Shown: positions 25,537 through 48,200, counted from the stretch's first letter. The stretch: 64,000 nucleotides of DNA from Neckera pumila (GCA_963969595.1 OZ018409.1:32997282-33061281), one strand, 5' to 3'. Notes: generated by a model not told the origin, from the letters alone. Program-made: numbers and translations.

Positions 25537-28500
25537 CTCACTTCCGCTTAGCTCTTTGGCAAGCCACGTTTCTATTCACCACTGTTCACACCTGAAAAAT
25601 GATAAGCCCTTGTTAGTGCAGTCATAACGCATGCCATTCAGGTTGAATCTCCCCCCGGACCTCTCTTCCTTGACTGCTACATAAACTCTACCATTACAAA
25701 AGCACCCTCCCCAGCAGTCCAATTATCGCTCTGCAACTCCCACTTGCTACATAATCAGAATTCTCTTACCATCACAATTTAATCTAGGAGCATGGCAATA
25801 GCTACAACCTAGCATTTCGCGGTTTTTGAAAGAAAATTTTCCTACCCCCTCAAAGCCCTTCTACGCAAGATACAATCGTGATAGTTCACAAACCATTCAA
25901 ACGTATCAATCTCACTAGGATGTCTAAGCCAATCATTCCACCAACAAGAATGAAAGTTAGGGCTCCTGTCCGCGATCTCGCTTATCTACTGGACATCCAC
26001 GTGTCTGTTACCTCATCTTGATCATCAATCCTAGAAAACGAATTCCATCACTTTCACATCAAACCACGCAATTCATCGGCACCACAGTAAAAGGACAAGG
26101 GATTGCGTGTTCACTTGTTCCTGGTCACTCACACAAATTCAGATACACACTCTAGAACTCCTGAGAACTGGGAACTTAGCAAACCCTCTCAAGCACAATT
26201 TAATTCTGCGGTGCTACATAATAGTATGCTGTGGAAGTACAGTCATTTAGAACCCGAGCGACTATGGCGACCAAAAGACCTAAGGTATGTGCACCTAAAA
26301 CCGCCACATTTTTCTGCCCCGGAGAGCTCGGTGGTCAAAATGATGATCTTTTTTTTTCAAAAATGAAAGCATGAGTGTCATGCCACTAGACTACCCTTAA
26401 ATGGCCACCTTTGAAACCCCTGAAGCATGAAATGCGTCGACTCGCATTGGTTGTCTCAAAGAACTCTTTAACTTCAACTCCTATTGGTTGCTTTTCCGCA
26501 CTTCAAGCGGATTGGGGACATCAAATGAACCCATTTTCACCAAAAATCACCCAAAAATAGCTGGCGCAATCAGAAATGTGATGCGATTAGGTGAACATAC
26601 ATTAGGCTGAAGCACGCAAATTCAAAACGAGGAGCAAGGAGACGACTTGGGGATACTCCCCGTAATGCTTCCAAATAAAGAAGCACGGAGACGTCTTGGG
26701 AGTACTACTTAACACAATTGCGTGTTTACTAAAGAGTGCTAATCATAACCATTTCTCTAACCCTTTGCAACTCCACCGACAATGGTTGTGGTCTCTCGTA
26801 ATCTTGTACTTCTTATGTCCTAATAACGCCTCAAACTACAAGCTACTGTCAAGCTATTCATTGTGGGATATACTGTATTCCGATAAGGTTAAAGGAAAGT
26901 GAGGGTCAAAAGTCGCTTACCACTTCCTTGGTCTCTGAGTCAAAAAAGGAGTCTAGAAAAATAATCAAGCCCTTTCAATACCACTAAGTGACTGTTACGT
27001 TCCTCTACCACCAGCTTTGCTTCCCACTGGTCCAGTGAGCAGTAAAATTTTCTATTTATTAGAGATTGTCTCAGTTCAGAACGAGATGAGATGCTGAACA
27101 TCATAGATCAGTATGCCCCAAAGTTTAAGCGCTTTCTAAAACGAAAAGCACTTGACGAACCAGCTCCTCAAGAAATGAACTAAGCAGAGAATAAAGACCT
27201 CCTACTAGAGTATGAATTCCGTTCCCCCGTTCCTGACCTAGTCACATTAATTCACTAAAACCTAGAAATTACCTGCACACCCGCTGCAACGCCACCAATC
27301 ACTCCACTGTGATGTCCGCTTAAAAAATTTCCATTTAACCGAGATCGCCTTAGCTCAAAAGAGTTAAATGATGCGAGATTCTGACCGTGCTAGATTCATA
27401 TGTCCAAAGTTTAAACGCTTTCAATGCCGAAAAGTATGTGACGAATACTCCACTCAAAAATTGGACTCAACAGAGAATAAAGACCTCCTACCAGAGAATT
27501 AATTCCCCTAAACATTCCTGACCTAGTCACAGTACCGTACTTACACCAATGAATTTCGAAGCGGATCAACTCACCGGTTTCACATGTTGACAAGCCACGA
27601 AACGTCCAAATAAAACAATACCATGAACATTAAAAAGCTTAACTGAACCGAGATAGTCTTAGTTCCAGTGAGGTGAACGTGAAAGCTCATTATGTCCTAT
27701 AGCTTAACCGCTTTCGATGCCGAAAATTCTGTAATGAACCAGTACCTCACAAATGGTTCAAAAAGAGAGTATCCAAAACTCTCTACCAGAGCATGAATTC
27801 CCCTCCTCCCTCCTGACCTAGTCACAGTACCAAAATAAAAACCTAGAGATTACCTGTACAGACGCTGCAACGCCATAAATCACACTCCCCTGTCTCCTTG
27901 ACGCGCTCCTATCCTAGTCAACGCCAACACATCCCATATCGCTTCGAAACTAAATCACCGGAAATCCAATCGCAAAACTCCCATCCACAAGTCGCCAAGC
28001 GAGAAAAACTAATATGTCGGTATAGTACTCTCCAACGTTCCACGACCGCGTCAATGCCGCCACACCTTCGGGAAACCCTTCAATCCTTCGGAAAACACAC
28101 CAGATAACACAAAAGATTTCAGAACAAAACGCTAACCTCAATCACACACCAAAACCTACAAAACAAGCCTTTCACCTTAACTCATTTCTTCCAAACAACA
28201 CCTGCCATTTAGAAACAACTATCTAATCGCCACACCCTAACCTCGAGCACAACAACAAGTATCCAAATCTCACTCACCGACAACACTAAATCAAAAAACA
28301 AAATTCACCGATCACCGCACCAGGTTAGATCACCACAAGCGCTTCCTATCCAAGAACGATCTGGATTCCTCGCTTTTGATACAGAACCTAACCTACTTAC
28401 GGGGACATCCTACTGCGGCTTAGCTTCTTGGATATAGACCATCTCGATACCCTAGCAGAACTTCCGCCTGATAAGATATGTCCACTAAAACGCTGCCTGA

Positions 28501-28880
28501 AGTCGAAAAGTAATCAAACCAAAGAAGCTTTAATTAGGTCATCAACCACCACAGCTACTGTGCTCCACTCCCAAAACTATACTATAACAACAACAAATGC
28601 GACGAGACAGAGAGCGTAATACCAGTAATTTTAGATTGAATTTCTGAAGAATTGGAGAAGCAGCGAGTGGTACTGATGATCCAGCACGAAGCATTCGGGG
28701 CCCGGAGCATTGCAGACAGACAGACAGACAGTCGCGAAGAGTGTGCGAGCGCAAGGGTGCGCAACGAAGACGAAGACGAAGACGAGAAACAGCGGGAGGG
28801 GACGACAGAGAAAGGGTTTGGAATTTGTGGAATCTAGGTTTTTCTGTGGTATTTTGCTGATTACTAGGTGGAGATCTAGG
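25537..28880 (-). promoter_or_regulatory. Long leader with intron(s) of the ANK-TZF-RRM gene
   Basis: A clear acceptor (TTATCATTTTTCAG) sits about 56 bp upstream of the ATG, at about 25594, showing that a leader intron ends there. The likely first leader exon is the CT-rich, GC-richer stretch near 28.6-28.85 kb read on the minus strand, which includes a (CTGT)n run (plus-strand CAGA repeats at 28711-28730) and a (CTTCGT)n run. This implies roughly 3 kb of leader intron sequence, possibly with extra exons in the triplicated segment at 27.0-27.9 kb. Confidence 0.5.
27030..27900. repeat. Triplicated segment of about 290 bp in the leader intron
   Basis: Three diverged units stand in tandem. Anchor blocks recur at offsets of 286 and 293 bp: AAGTTTAAGCGCTTT at 27121, AAGTTTAAACGCTTT at 27407, TAGCTTAACCGCTTT at 27700. 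Each is followed by GAATTCC..CCTGACCTAGTCACA. On the minus strand the first and third units contain GCGTTGCAG then a short stretch then CAG-GTAAT(T/C)TC, and the middle one contains CCG-GTGAGT and GGT-GTAAGTA. All are good splice-donor matches, so these may be duplicated alternative leader exons. Confidence 0.75.
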
Positions 28881-28899
28881 ATTAAAGTACAGGATCGGT

Positions 28900-31800
28900 T
28901 TGTGCTGGGAAAGATCCATTTTCCCATGCTGGTCGTGCCCGGGCGTCTCCGAGTTGTAAGTGTGCTTCTAATGTCGGAATGGGAGGAACTAATAGGGAGG
29001 GAGGGGGTCGTACTCAAAAAAAAAAAAAAATTCTCAAATTTTAGAATTTGTACTTTAGATTTGTGAATTGAAGCAACACAGGTTGGGATAACAAATAAAT
29101 CCTATATCTTAAATTAGTAAGAAAAATTTAATGCCAAAAGAATTTTCTTGTTTTGATCAATTTTGATTTCTTTACTACAATTCAAAGTAGTTTTGATGAA
29201 GTCTTTTTTTATTTTGTTGGAAGGAAAGCTTTACACCAAAATTAAAAAAATGTAGCTTATTAGTTAATATATGAAAAATGCATTTTGAAAAATAATACAC
29301 TTCCACTAAAGAAACAATCTAAAAGACACTTCACACCTACACAAAATAGTGAATTTAGGGTGCCTTAACAACTAGGTTGCCTTACCCTAAGAAATTTACT
29401 TTATAAGCCATCAAAGTCAACAAATATATCTATAGATATTCCATTTGTACACATGGAGGTTCAAAAGTCTGAATTACAACAATACTTAATTTTAAAGTCA
29501 AATTAATTTTAAACTTAATTCAAAAGTCATTTTCCAACATATTGATTAAAATGCACAAGTTATAGGATATACATATTTTTTCTAAAATTATTGAAAGACC
29601 AAAATTCACCTCTTGGAAGGGGTTTAAGAGCCTACATTTAAAAATGTAGTTACATTGAACTTGCAATTGGTGGAATGGTAGTAACATTCATCCTAAAATT
29701 TTGGAAAATGTACTTGAATAAATTAACCTCTTGGAAGGGATTTAACAATCATCATAAGCAACAAACAGTTGATTCACACTTTAAAGAATTCATTGCATTT
29801 ATAACAACTTATGATGTATCTATAGTAAAAATGTCTAATCTACCTAAAATTACACTATTTTGTTTGATGTCCCCTCTCTAATTTCAAAAATTCTCAACAA
29901 GGGATTGAAAGTTCATTTTCAATTCCTATCCACCCCTTATCTGATCCAAACCCCTTGAGCAACCATAAAATTGTTGATTGATTTGATTTGATTTAGGGGT
30001 GATATTCTTCCAATGAAAATAGTCTCTAGTTTGAAATTTGTAAATACAAAGAATTTTTTTGTCAAGTTTCAAAAGGTTAGAGTGAAAAAGAGTTGCAACC
30101 TTGCAAAAAGAGGGAATCAAATACAAATTTGCACCAAGTGAAGTATTTATATATGTTTGATCCTTTCTTTTTGCGTATGACAAACTAAACCTTGATTTAG
30201 AAGAAGACAACCTCTTGTAATAAGATTGCATGCAATCATACCTTAATATCAAAAACAAAATATAATGAATAAGAATTCAAATGCAATTTAGAATTAGGAG
30301 CAATCTTAGAATCTAGTAGGAGGGTGAAAAATCATGCCTTTCAAAATAAATCTAGTAACCAATGCAGATTTTGCATCATAAAATAGGCATAAAAGACATC
30401 AAGAAATCAATTGGTTACTACAATAAGCGTTGCTCTCTATAGGACAAGTGACGACCAACTAATTGATGATTTTGTAGAGCTGAAATTTTGACATTTTGAA
30501 TATTGAAAAATTGCTAGATTCAACTGAGTCTTCAAGTCCACTATTTTGGCATTGAAACTTCGTAGAAATAGTGCTGTGTAGGCATTTTCTTACTCCAAGT
30601 ATTGCCATGAGACATAGTCAAAAGTCTAAGTCTAGATTCTCAACTCTTCAACAACCAAATTTTGAAAATGAAGTGGAATTACAAATTTAATTTGGATTGG
30701 CTTTTAGAATGAGCTTTTATAAATGTTATCCTAGTTGTGAGCAATGTATATTTTCAATTTTGAAATGTAGTCAATTGATATAAGTTATATTAGACAAGAA
30801 GTGGCACAACTAATAGATCTCACTATAGATCTTGTACCTTACTTCTTATAATCCAGAGAAAAAACTTCAAAGAATGTGATTTGAGATTTTTTTGTGATTT
30901 CCTTTAAAATTTGTAGATGTTGCAATCAAAAAAAAGAATATCTTTTAATAGATAGAACTTCAAATGTTTATAACCTATTGCAAATGAAAAGATGCATAAA
31001 AGAATGTGTTTTACAAAAACAATTGCTCATATATTAAAAAACACAAAAATTAATTCACATGGCTTTAAATTTTCATAGTTCTATTGTAACCACGTGGCTT
31101 CAAAATTTGATGGCTTTTGTTAAGTGGCCCGCCTAATGTGAACAACATTAAAATTCCATAATTTTTGTGGAACTTTTCACTAATGCATCTATATTTGTCA
31201 ATACAAAAATGTATACATCCCTTACTAAAAAAAAACAAACCCAACTAAATTAATTTTGATGTGACCATCATTAGAATTAAAACTCATAAACTCATGAATT
31301 TGTGAATTTATAAAAATAAATAATTTCTAAGATTCTCTAATTTTTATTTTTATTTGAAATTTTGAGATTCATATTTATTATTAGAGATTTAAATTTTTTT
31401 TAATTACATTGATTCTTCAAGGTTTAAATGTCAACCATCAAAATTTTAAATTTCTATCAATTCATTGAGTTCCTTGAGGTGTAAATAAATTCTTACATTT
31501 AATATCAAAAAGTCAGAAAATTAGTAATCATTACAAATTATTAAAAACAAAATTTATTTAAAAAAAATTCATTGTTGTATTTAAATTTGTGGACTAAGAA
31601 CTTATTAATTCACTTATCTAAATTTCAAAACAATGATTTTTGAAAATTAGAAAAGTGAAATAAATAAAATTTTAAAATAGTATAATAATAACAAATAAAA
31701 GGGTAAAGTTCACAGATGGCAAAATCTTTTAAAGAAACTATGAAATTCATAATATTAGGATAATTTTAACTTTGGAAGAATTAATAATTTGAATTTTTGA

Positions 31801-31970
31801 AATATTTAAATAAAATATTTATAGACCACACTTGAAATTTTCATTTATTAAATTTTGCCAAACACAAGTTTTAAATTTTATAATTTACATATTCATAGCT
31901 TTCAAGAATTAAAAATGTTGAAATCAACTCTACAAAATTTTAAATGTTCAATTAGTCATCACTAGTCACT
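28900..31970. other. AT-rich intergenic region, no gene seen
   Basis: This starts the 10-kb AT-rich desert between the ANK-TZF-RRM and deubiquitinase genes. Only chance frames (the longest 110 aa at 29926-30258) and A/T runs occur. TCTTGGAAGGG(G/A)TTTAA is repeated near 29612 and 29730, a minor direct repeat. Confidence 0.5.
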
Positions 31971-32245
31971 AGCCGCCCTTTTTTCTGGCACCATAAGGCA
32001 AGATTGCACCATTTCAAAATAAATGTCTACTTTTTGCCTGATAAAAATAATCTTTTCTTACCAAAAAATTTCCATTTCTTTCAAAAGTGTGGATGAAGTT
32101 GCCAAATTTGGATGAAAAAATACATAAATATGATTGAAAAGTGTTTTTTGGTCCAAAAGATGAATGAATGTAGAAATATAGTGCTTCACTAAATTTTAAA
32201 TGACCGTCATACTGGCACTTTCTCAAAATGTAAAAAAAGGGTTGG
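31971..32245. mobile_element. hAT-like MITE, older copy
   Basis: This 275-bp stretch begins CCGCCCTTTTTTCTGGCACC and ends TGGCACTTTCTCAAAATG followed by TAAAAAAAGGGTTGG. Its ends are imperfect inverted repeats and its body is related to the element at 52837-53146: a shared AGATTGCACCA block near the left end and a GATGAATG..TGGCACTT block at the right end. The flanks GTCACTAG and GTTACTAA agree at 6 of 8 positions, compatible with an eroded 8-bp hAT target duplication. It has no coding capacity. Confidence 0.6.
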
Positions 32246-32684
32246 TTACTAATAATGCAGAGAACAGCATAGGCCTATTTAGTAAAAATTTAAAACACTA
32301 GAATTATTAGAAATTTATTAAATAAATTTCAAAACCAATATGTAATATTAAAATATTGAACGACCCAAATTTTTCATTTTAAAAAAAAATTTAGAAACCA
32401 AAATAATAAATTTTAATACAAAAAATTAAAAAAATTACTAAATAACAAAACTTCAGGTATTAAAAAATTGGTAGTGAAGGACTTTTGGAAGAGTGGATAT
32501 ATTAAAAATTCAGAACTAATAATGTATTTTTAACTATAGATTTGAAATTCAAATTCAAAATTTTAAATTATTAAATTTCTAAATTTGCACTTTACCTGTA
32601 TAAAAATTAACATTGAAGAATTCTAAATGGTGAAATTTCAACTTTTGTACATTTCAAAATCTATTGTTGGTTGTCATTGATAGC

Positions 32685-33609
32685 TTAACCCCTAAAAGAC
32701 CAAGGCCATTTTTCTGCCAAAAAACATTCAAAACTGCTATTTCTATAGCAAAGAGTAAAAAAAATTGAAAATTGTTTTTTTCTCACATCTAACCATAGGA
32801 GCTTATATCTAACTAGTATGACAATGTGTGGAAAAAAATTCAGAATTTTTGACCGCACATATTGCAAGATATCTGCGTTTAAAGTGAAAAAAATAGGTTT
32901 TTCAGTACATTGTGGGACTAGATTTTATGACTTTGAACATTTCTAGCTTAAATGTTTTGCACTACAGAGTTTTGAGCTTTTAATATTTATAGTGTAGAAT
33001 TGAGTTGAGAGTCTAGGGGAAAAAAATAAATACCAAAAAACTTAATTTTCATTATTAAAAAAATTGTTAAGTAGAAGTAGGTACAAGATAGAAGGAAAAT
33101 CTAAAATATTAATATCTTTTATATGGAATTAAAAAACACTAATGCCAATGGTGAGATTGTTCTAGCAAAAAAGACTAACCTTGTGGAATTTTTTTTTTTT
33201 TTAAATTGTAAAAATTGCGTACAAAAATGAATTCTACAACTTCTTTTATTCAGAAAGATGCTCTAAGTGCCCAAAAAACAGGATTGTCTATAACTTTCTC
33301 ATAACAAACCCAAATGAAATGAATCAAAGCTTTTTAAATAGACAAAAATATAATCTATAAAAAAAATTATTAAAAAAAAAAAAAAATTTGCAAAATTTTT
33401 TGTTGCCCCGCTTCCCCTGTTTTGAGCTTATTTGGGCATAACTTTTTTTCCCGCGCACCGATTGAAAAAAAAATTATATACCCACAAAGCTTAGCAATTT
33501 TTCTATCATCAAAAAAAGTTTAAAAAAATCACAACAAAAATTCAGCTCGTAGGTACCTGCCCAAAATCCCATTTTTCCCCCGAAGGGACAATGGTCCTTT
33601 AGGGGTTAA
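32685..33609. mobile_element. Non-autonomous piggyBac-like element with TTAA target site
   Basis: A TTAA at 32685-32688 and a TTAA at 33606-33609 flank a 917-bp element. The left end reads CCCCTAAAAGACCAAGGCC and the right end, reverse complemented, CCCCTAAAGGACCATTGTCC. The first 14 bases differ at one position. Insertion at TTAA with termini starting CCC is the hallmark of the piggyBac superfamily. There is no transposase frame; the interior is AT-rich with long A runs. A lone related end (TTAATCCCTAAAGGACCAAG, reverse complement) lies at 57691-57710. The class assignment is inferred from the ends only. Confidence 0.7.
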
Positions 33610-33699
33610 AGAAAAGTTTATTCCTAGTGAAATCTAAATCAAATTTTGTATTCACTGAATATTGTAAATATTATTAATCCTAAAGGGTTGGAGGTGTTT

Positions 33700-33895
33700 T
33701 CAATAGGAATTTTCAAAAATTTCCATTTTTTTGTATATTGCCCAAAATTGAAAGTAAGAATTTCTCTTTGATTTTCAACCATACAAAAGTGTAGTAGACT
33801 ATTACGTCAATGTGTTGAAAAAATTTCAATCCATTTGACCACGTGGATTGAAAGATGATAACATTTGAAGTAAGAATTTTTTTTTTCATTCTTGC
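33700..33895. repeat. Dispersed repeat, inverted partner at 18.5-18.7 kb
   Basis: This is the second copy of the repeat at 18475-18660, in opposite orientation. The shared core is the CCACGTGGATTGAAAGA block followed by AAGAATT and a poly-T run. It sits about 90 bp beyond the piggyBac-like element. No coding potential is seen. Confidence 0.65.
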
Positions 33896-34429
33896 TTAGT
33901 AGGGTCAAAAACTTGAGCCTCTTGAATTAAAATTTTTATACTTGATGAATTTGAGTCTTTCTACCATTGAATTTTTAAATCTTGTTAGATACATTCATGC
34001 AAAATTTCAAAAGCAAATATGGAGTCTAGCTCATTCTAAATTACCCTACAATACAAAGAAGTGAAGTGAAGTAGCAATGCACTTGTCATTTTTTGATGAT
34101 TTCTTGTATAATGAAGAAACTTTTTATTTGAAATCTAAGCGCCAAAAAGTTAGAGACAAAAATTTGGAATATATATGTGGGCAAAATTTCAAAAACTTTG
34201 ATTTTACAAATTACAAGACAATAGGACTTGAAGTTAATTAAAACCAATGTTTTTTCTCAAAACTGCCCCAATATAGCTAATAAAGTTTGACTCCTCTTAG
34301 AATGTGATTTAAAACTAAAATTGGTTTATTTTGGACAAATTTATGCCATATTGATTAATTTCATATATGTCAAATTACAAAAATTGATGTAGGTTGTAGG
34401 AAAAGATGCCCAAATTGCCCAAACTACAA

Positions 34430-34565
34430 AAAAAAATTTGGTCAACACAATTTTTGATCCAAGCATTTGATTGAAAAAGATTATATTCCCACTAAGGGAG
34501 AAATGTTCACACCCTTTGTCAAAATTTTGTGAATATCCAACTAAAACTGATTTTGTTGGAACCAA
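34430..34565. repeat. Dispersed repeat, direct partner at 57.5-57.7 kb
   Basis: The segment AAATGTTCACACCCTTTGTC with a following AAAATTTTGTGAATATCCAA resembles 57606-57660 (ACATTTTCACAACTTATGTC, AAAGTTTTGTAAACACTCAA) and continues into ACTGATTTTGTTGGAA/TTGACTTTGTAGAA. Similarity extends upstream at lower identity. The partner lies next to a piggyBac-like terminus, so both may be remnants of one larger transposon family. Confidence 0.55.
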
Positions 34566-37500
34566 AAAAAAATTTGGTTTTTTAGAGAAGTGCTAAAGTG
34601 ACAACATATAAGAAAATGATGTAGCCAAATATTTAATATTCGTCTATATTTTCATCTAGTACATGTTTGGATAAGTTTTATATAAAATTGGCAATTTCAT
34701 CTAAATTATTTTCAAAAATTGGAACAACTTGGCATCATCATCTAATTTTTCTTCAATTTTTCCTTTAAGGCTTGGTGCTCTCCAATTATTTTTGGTGCTT
34801 TTAGGCATTTAAATGCCCTAAAAAATCACATGTAGGAACCTATTTGACTTTTCAAGTAAATGGACACTTCGTAGAAATGTACCCAAGTTTCAAGTGTCCA
34901 TTGAATAGACACTTTCATTGTAGGAACATACACAGGTTTCAAATATTCATTGAATTGACATATTTAGTCATTTAAACATCCAATAAGTGAAACTATTAAA
35001 CATTAAGAAAGTAAGAATCTAGTACAAATTTGTAGAAAGTATTCATTTATTATTAAATAGTAAACATCCTTTGTATTTAAATTGAGCCATGTAAATATCC
35101 AATTTTAACAATTCATTTTTGACTTGTAATTGAAAAAATATTGTTGAATTTGAATTTTGATTTGTTATTGGTTTTAAAATATTTATGGCAAGTGGAAACT
35201 AAACTTAAAACCACATGGATATTTTATTAACTATAATGCTTTAATAATATTTGTAATACTAATTACAAATATTTGATGTTTTTGGTAGATTGAAGTTATA
35301 TTTTTCCATCCTAAAATAAGTGTTTGCATTAGAGCCTCATGTTTTTTTATACCAATTTTATTAATCATATTGTAAAATGCAAAATTTAGAAAGGGCCAAA
35401 TTTTTGTATTACCACAATCAATGAAGAATATTGAATGAGTTAATTGCAACCTAGAATTTGAATCCAAGAAAGTGTCCGTAGAAGTTCTTCAAAACTCCTA
35501 AAAAAATGCAAGTTTCAATGCCGATACTTATTCCTATAGCTAGAAGATGTATAATATTGCAAATCAATTAGTTCTTAAAGATAAAAGCTTTAAGGAATTC
35601 TTAAACTTCTTGTAAATCAAAAGCTAGAGACTTTTAGTTTTCGTGTTGTAATTGCATATTTTAACATTCTCTTAGCAAATATATTCTACTGAATATAACT
35701 TTAGATTTGTTAAAAGTGATTTTGATAGTTCTAACTTAGAATTAAATATAATTGTTTAAAATCATAAGGTTCTAACTTTTAATGGACCAATCATTCATTT
35801 TATAGTTGTTGCCCAAATTATAGCATTTTCAAGTGAATTTTTTTTCTATTTTTTATTTTTTAAGATTAGATTATCTTTGAAATATTTTGATCCAAATTGA
35901 GATTGCTATGAACAAGATCTTTGTTAAAGTAAATGGCACAAAGTATTCAATATTGTCTAGTGGTAAGAAGTTTAATATAAAGAAAAGGTATTGATGTTTT
36001 CATCCTTAAATCTTTTCTTATTTCGCACAAACCAATTGCAATTGCAATTTGAAATTCTTAATCTTTAATGAAGTTACATAGAAAATTGCTTCAAAATTAT
36101 TCTAAAAGATACCTATAAATATTTTGTAAGATCTTTTTGTATGGAGACTTTATAATCTTTATATTTAATGTTTTGTCTTTGGATGCAAAAAAATAGGAAG
36201 AAATAGCCAAAACGCTTAATACTTCTCAATTTTGTTCCAGATCCTTTTTGCATTTAGTATTGCTATAGTTTAATAGAAGTGTCTTAAAATCATTTGGAAA
36301 GAATTAAGGAAAAATTGTAAAGACTTTCATTGAATTTGATATTGCTCATGATCATTATTCACCTTCAACCAAGTAAATCCAAAATGACAAGATAATGATT
36401 GAAACAAATCATAAAATGCTATGAAATATTCATAATTACAAAATAAATCTAACTAGAAGAATCTATTTTACGTATATTTATAAAATATTTATATATTTTA
36501 AAAATCAAAGTAATTAAGTATAATTTATAATGCAGTGATTTTTTTTAAAGTTGGATATTAAAAAAATTTAAATGACTATAACAAAGTAGGAACTTCTAGC
36601 AATTTTATTTTATAATTGAAAGAAATGATGAAAAGACAACCTCATGGACACAAAGAATGTAGAAGTAGATGGCTTAACAAAACAAATACTCCTATATTTG
36701 TTTATTTAAACAACAAATGTTGATTCCTGTTATTAAATTGATCTTATTTAATGTTTTGTCTTATTAAATTTTGAATGGCTATTCTAATATATAAATTTAT
36801 AAAGTAAAACTTCAACTTACAAATTTATAATGCATTTTTTAAAGTAACAAGGATGATTGTATTCATTCATGACCAAAAACTTTGCTCTTTATGTAGGATA
36901 CATTTAAACCTTTACATTCTTAATTTTCACTAGATACATGATAAATATTTTGAAAAGTATACTTCATCCAATTGATATTCACTAGGATGCTTCAAAGAAA
37001 TGTCATGTAATATATTAATGCAACAAGAAAAGATTCTTTGCATAAATCAATGATATGAATATTTAAAAGGATTATAATTATTTATGATGTTTATTATGAC
37101 ATTTAAAAAATATACTGATATCCTTAGTTTAAGCATGTAGAAGGTTATCTTCAAAATTTAATTTGTAGCTTAGAATCTAAAGTGTGTAAAAATATATACA
37201 TGGTTGAAAATGAGTGCATATGCATGTATTTTACTTCATTGAAATTATATAGTATTTATATGCAGCATATAGAACTATGTATATATTTCTTTATCACTTG
37301 CTGTATAATAGTTGCATTTACTATGTAATGTTCATTTGAAGTATGATGGTTGCATTCACTATAAAATAGTCACTTGCGGTATAATAGTTTTATGAGTCAT
37401 GAAGCTTCTTTCATTTTCTTCATATGCCTTCACTTTTTTGATCCATATATTGGCTTCTCTTACAATTTCCTTTGTGAGCCTTCCTTCAAAAATTAAAATG

Positions 37501-38040
37501 TAGACCTAAAATATTTATGATATATCAAAATGGGTATATGGTCAAAGTTTATGTATCTACCTTTACAGTTACAATGTCCGAATTATATAATATGTGAAGT
37601 TTCTAGTTGTTTTTGTGCTCCACAAGTGACAAAGCTTCTTTTTGTTCATCGCCTTTGACCCCTTTTCTTCTAATGGAGTTTTAATATTCAGAAACTAATG
37701 TATAGTTTTGAAATATTTAGGATATACAAAAATGGGCACATTATTGAATATACATGTGTCTACCTTCCACTACATAATATTTAGTATATGCATAGATGCC
37801 ATACATGTTTTAAGTTTATGATATATTTGTACTTTGCAAGCTACAAAGTTTTTTTCATCGACTTCGCCAACCTTTCTTCAAATGCAGTTTACTATAACAT
37901 TCAAAAATTAAAATATAATTGTAAAACATTTAGAATATCAATAAAAATGGATATACAATTAAATGTATATGTCTACCATTACTAATATGGAGTATATGGT
38001 ATTTGATATATGTATTGATTTTATATATCAATACCTTACG
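34566..38040. other. AT-rich intergenic region, no gene seen
   Basis: No coding frame over 80 aa, no RNA gene and no element ends were recognised. Short imperfect repetition occurs near 37300-37390 (CACT(A/T)(T/G)..TATAATAGTT phrases) and near 37430-37900, where stretches on fetching-like phrases TATGGTATA/ATATGTGTCTACC recur. These look like old tandem decay products. Confidence 0.45.
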
Positions 38041-38370
38041 TGAAAGTTTGATTCGGCACTTGAGTGCCAATATAGTTTTTATTTTGTGCGCAGAGGATTT
38101 TAGATAGTTAGAAATATTGGTGTTATTGTTTCGACATTTTGGCATCCAAATTTTTTTGCTTTTGACAACTTTTAGGTTTTCTTGTTTTGAGAAAGCTGTC
38201 ATGCAGGGCTTAAGGCGTGATGTAGGATTTTAGAAATATTCCTAAAATTAGGCAATATGAATGAAAAATTTCTGTAGCATTTTGAACATTTTACTTGTAA
38301 TATTCCAAACATTCCAACATTTCAAAAAGTGCTTAATTTATGTTTAAATTTGACCATCACGTAGGGTATA
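38041..38370. repeat. Dispersed repeat of about 330 bp, direct partner at 58.2-58.5 kb
   Basis: The region aligns along its length with 58190-58520 in the same orientation. Shared blocks include CGGCACTTGAGTGC / TGGCACTTGAGTGC, CCAAATTTTTTTG, CAACTTTTAGGTTTTCTTGT, ATGAAAAATTTCTG and TTTTGAACATTT. The two copies are clearly diverged. It is probably an LTR or other transposon piece. It ends about 200 bp before the deubiquitinase leader. Confidence 0.8.
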
Positions 38371-38539
38371 TATTTTAAATTTTTGGTGGCATTTGTGTTC
38401 TATTAGAAATTAAACTTCTCCCCTCAATTTTACCCTTTTCTCTATAAAAAAATGGTACATGGTCGAATATGTATGCGAATACCATTTACTATACGATATT
38501 GGGTATACATATTTGGTATACATAAGAACGCCATATCTA

Positions 38540-38967
38540 CATTTTAATATTTAATGTTTTGCGTTCTCTTAGTGACGAACCTCGTCTTACCCTTTCCTTT
38601 TTTTTTTCTCCCTTTTTCCTACGCCAGGGGCTACTCGACGGGACTGACGGACAAGGAACAAGAACGTTGGTGGTTCGCATCGCCATCGCCATCGCCAACT
38701 TTGGTTTCCTCCTTCGTCTTCTTGTCTCGGAAGAGACACAGTCTCTCGTCTCGCCCGTCTCTGTAGTGGCTCGACCACACCACAATTTGTCCGAAGATCG
38801 TCTCCGTTTGCGGCGTCCGTTTTGTTTGGGGCTCCCCTTCGTCACCACCGACGATTCGCTCTCTCTGGCTTAGGTTTTCGACTGGCGAGCGGGGATTGCC
38901 CTGCTTCCGATCGGTCGTCGGCGCTTGGAGCCGTCCGCGGGCGGACATCGCCACGCTGCCGAGCAGG
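38540..38967 (+). promoter_or_regulatory. Promoter end and 5' leader of the deubiquitinase gene
   Basis: Base composition switches abruptly from AT-rich to GC- and pyrimidine-rich near 38.57 kb (CTTACCCTTTCC, TTTTTCTCCC, CGTCTTCTTGTCTCGG), as in plant 5' leaders. The coding ATG is at 38968. Upstream ATGs (for example 38554) would start short frames that do not join the coding frame, so uORF control is possible if transcription starts that far upstream. No clear TATA box was assigned. Confidence 0.5.
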
Positions 38968-48200
<9,233 letters not shown>

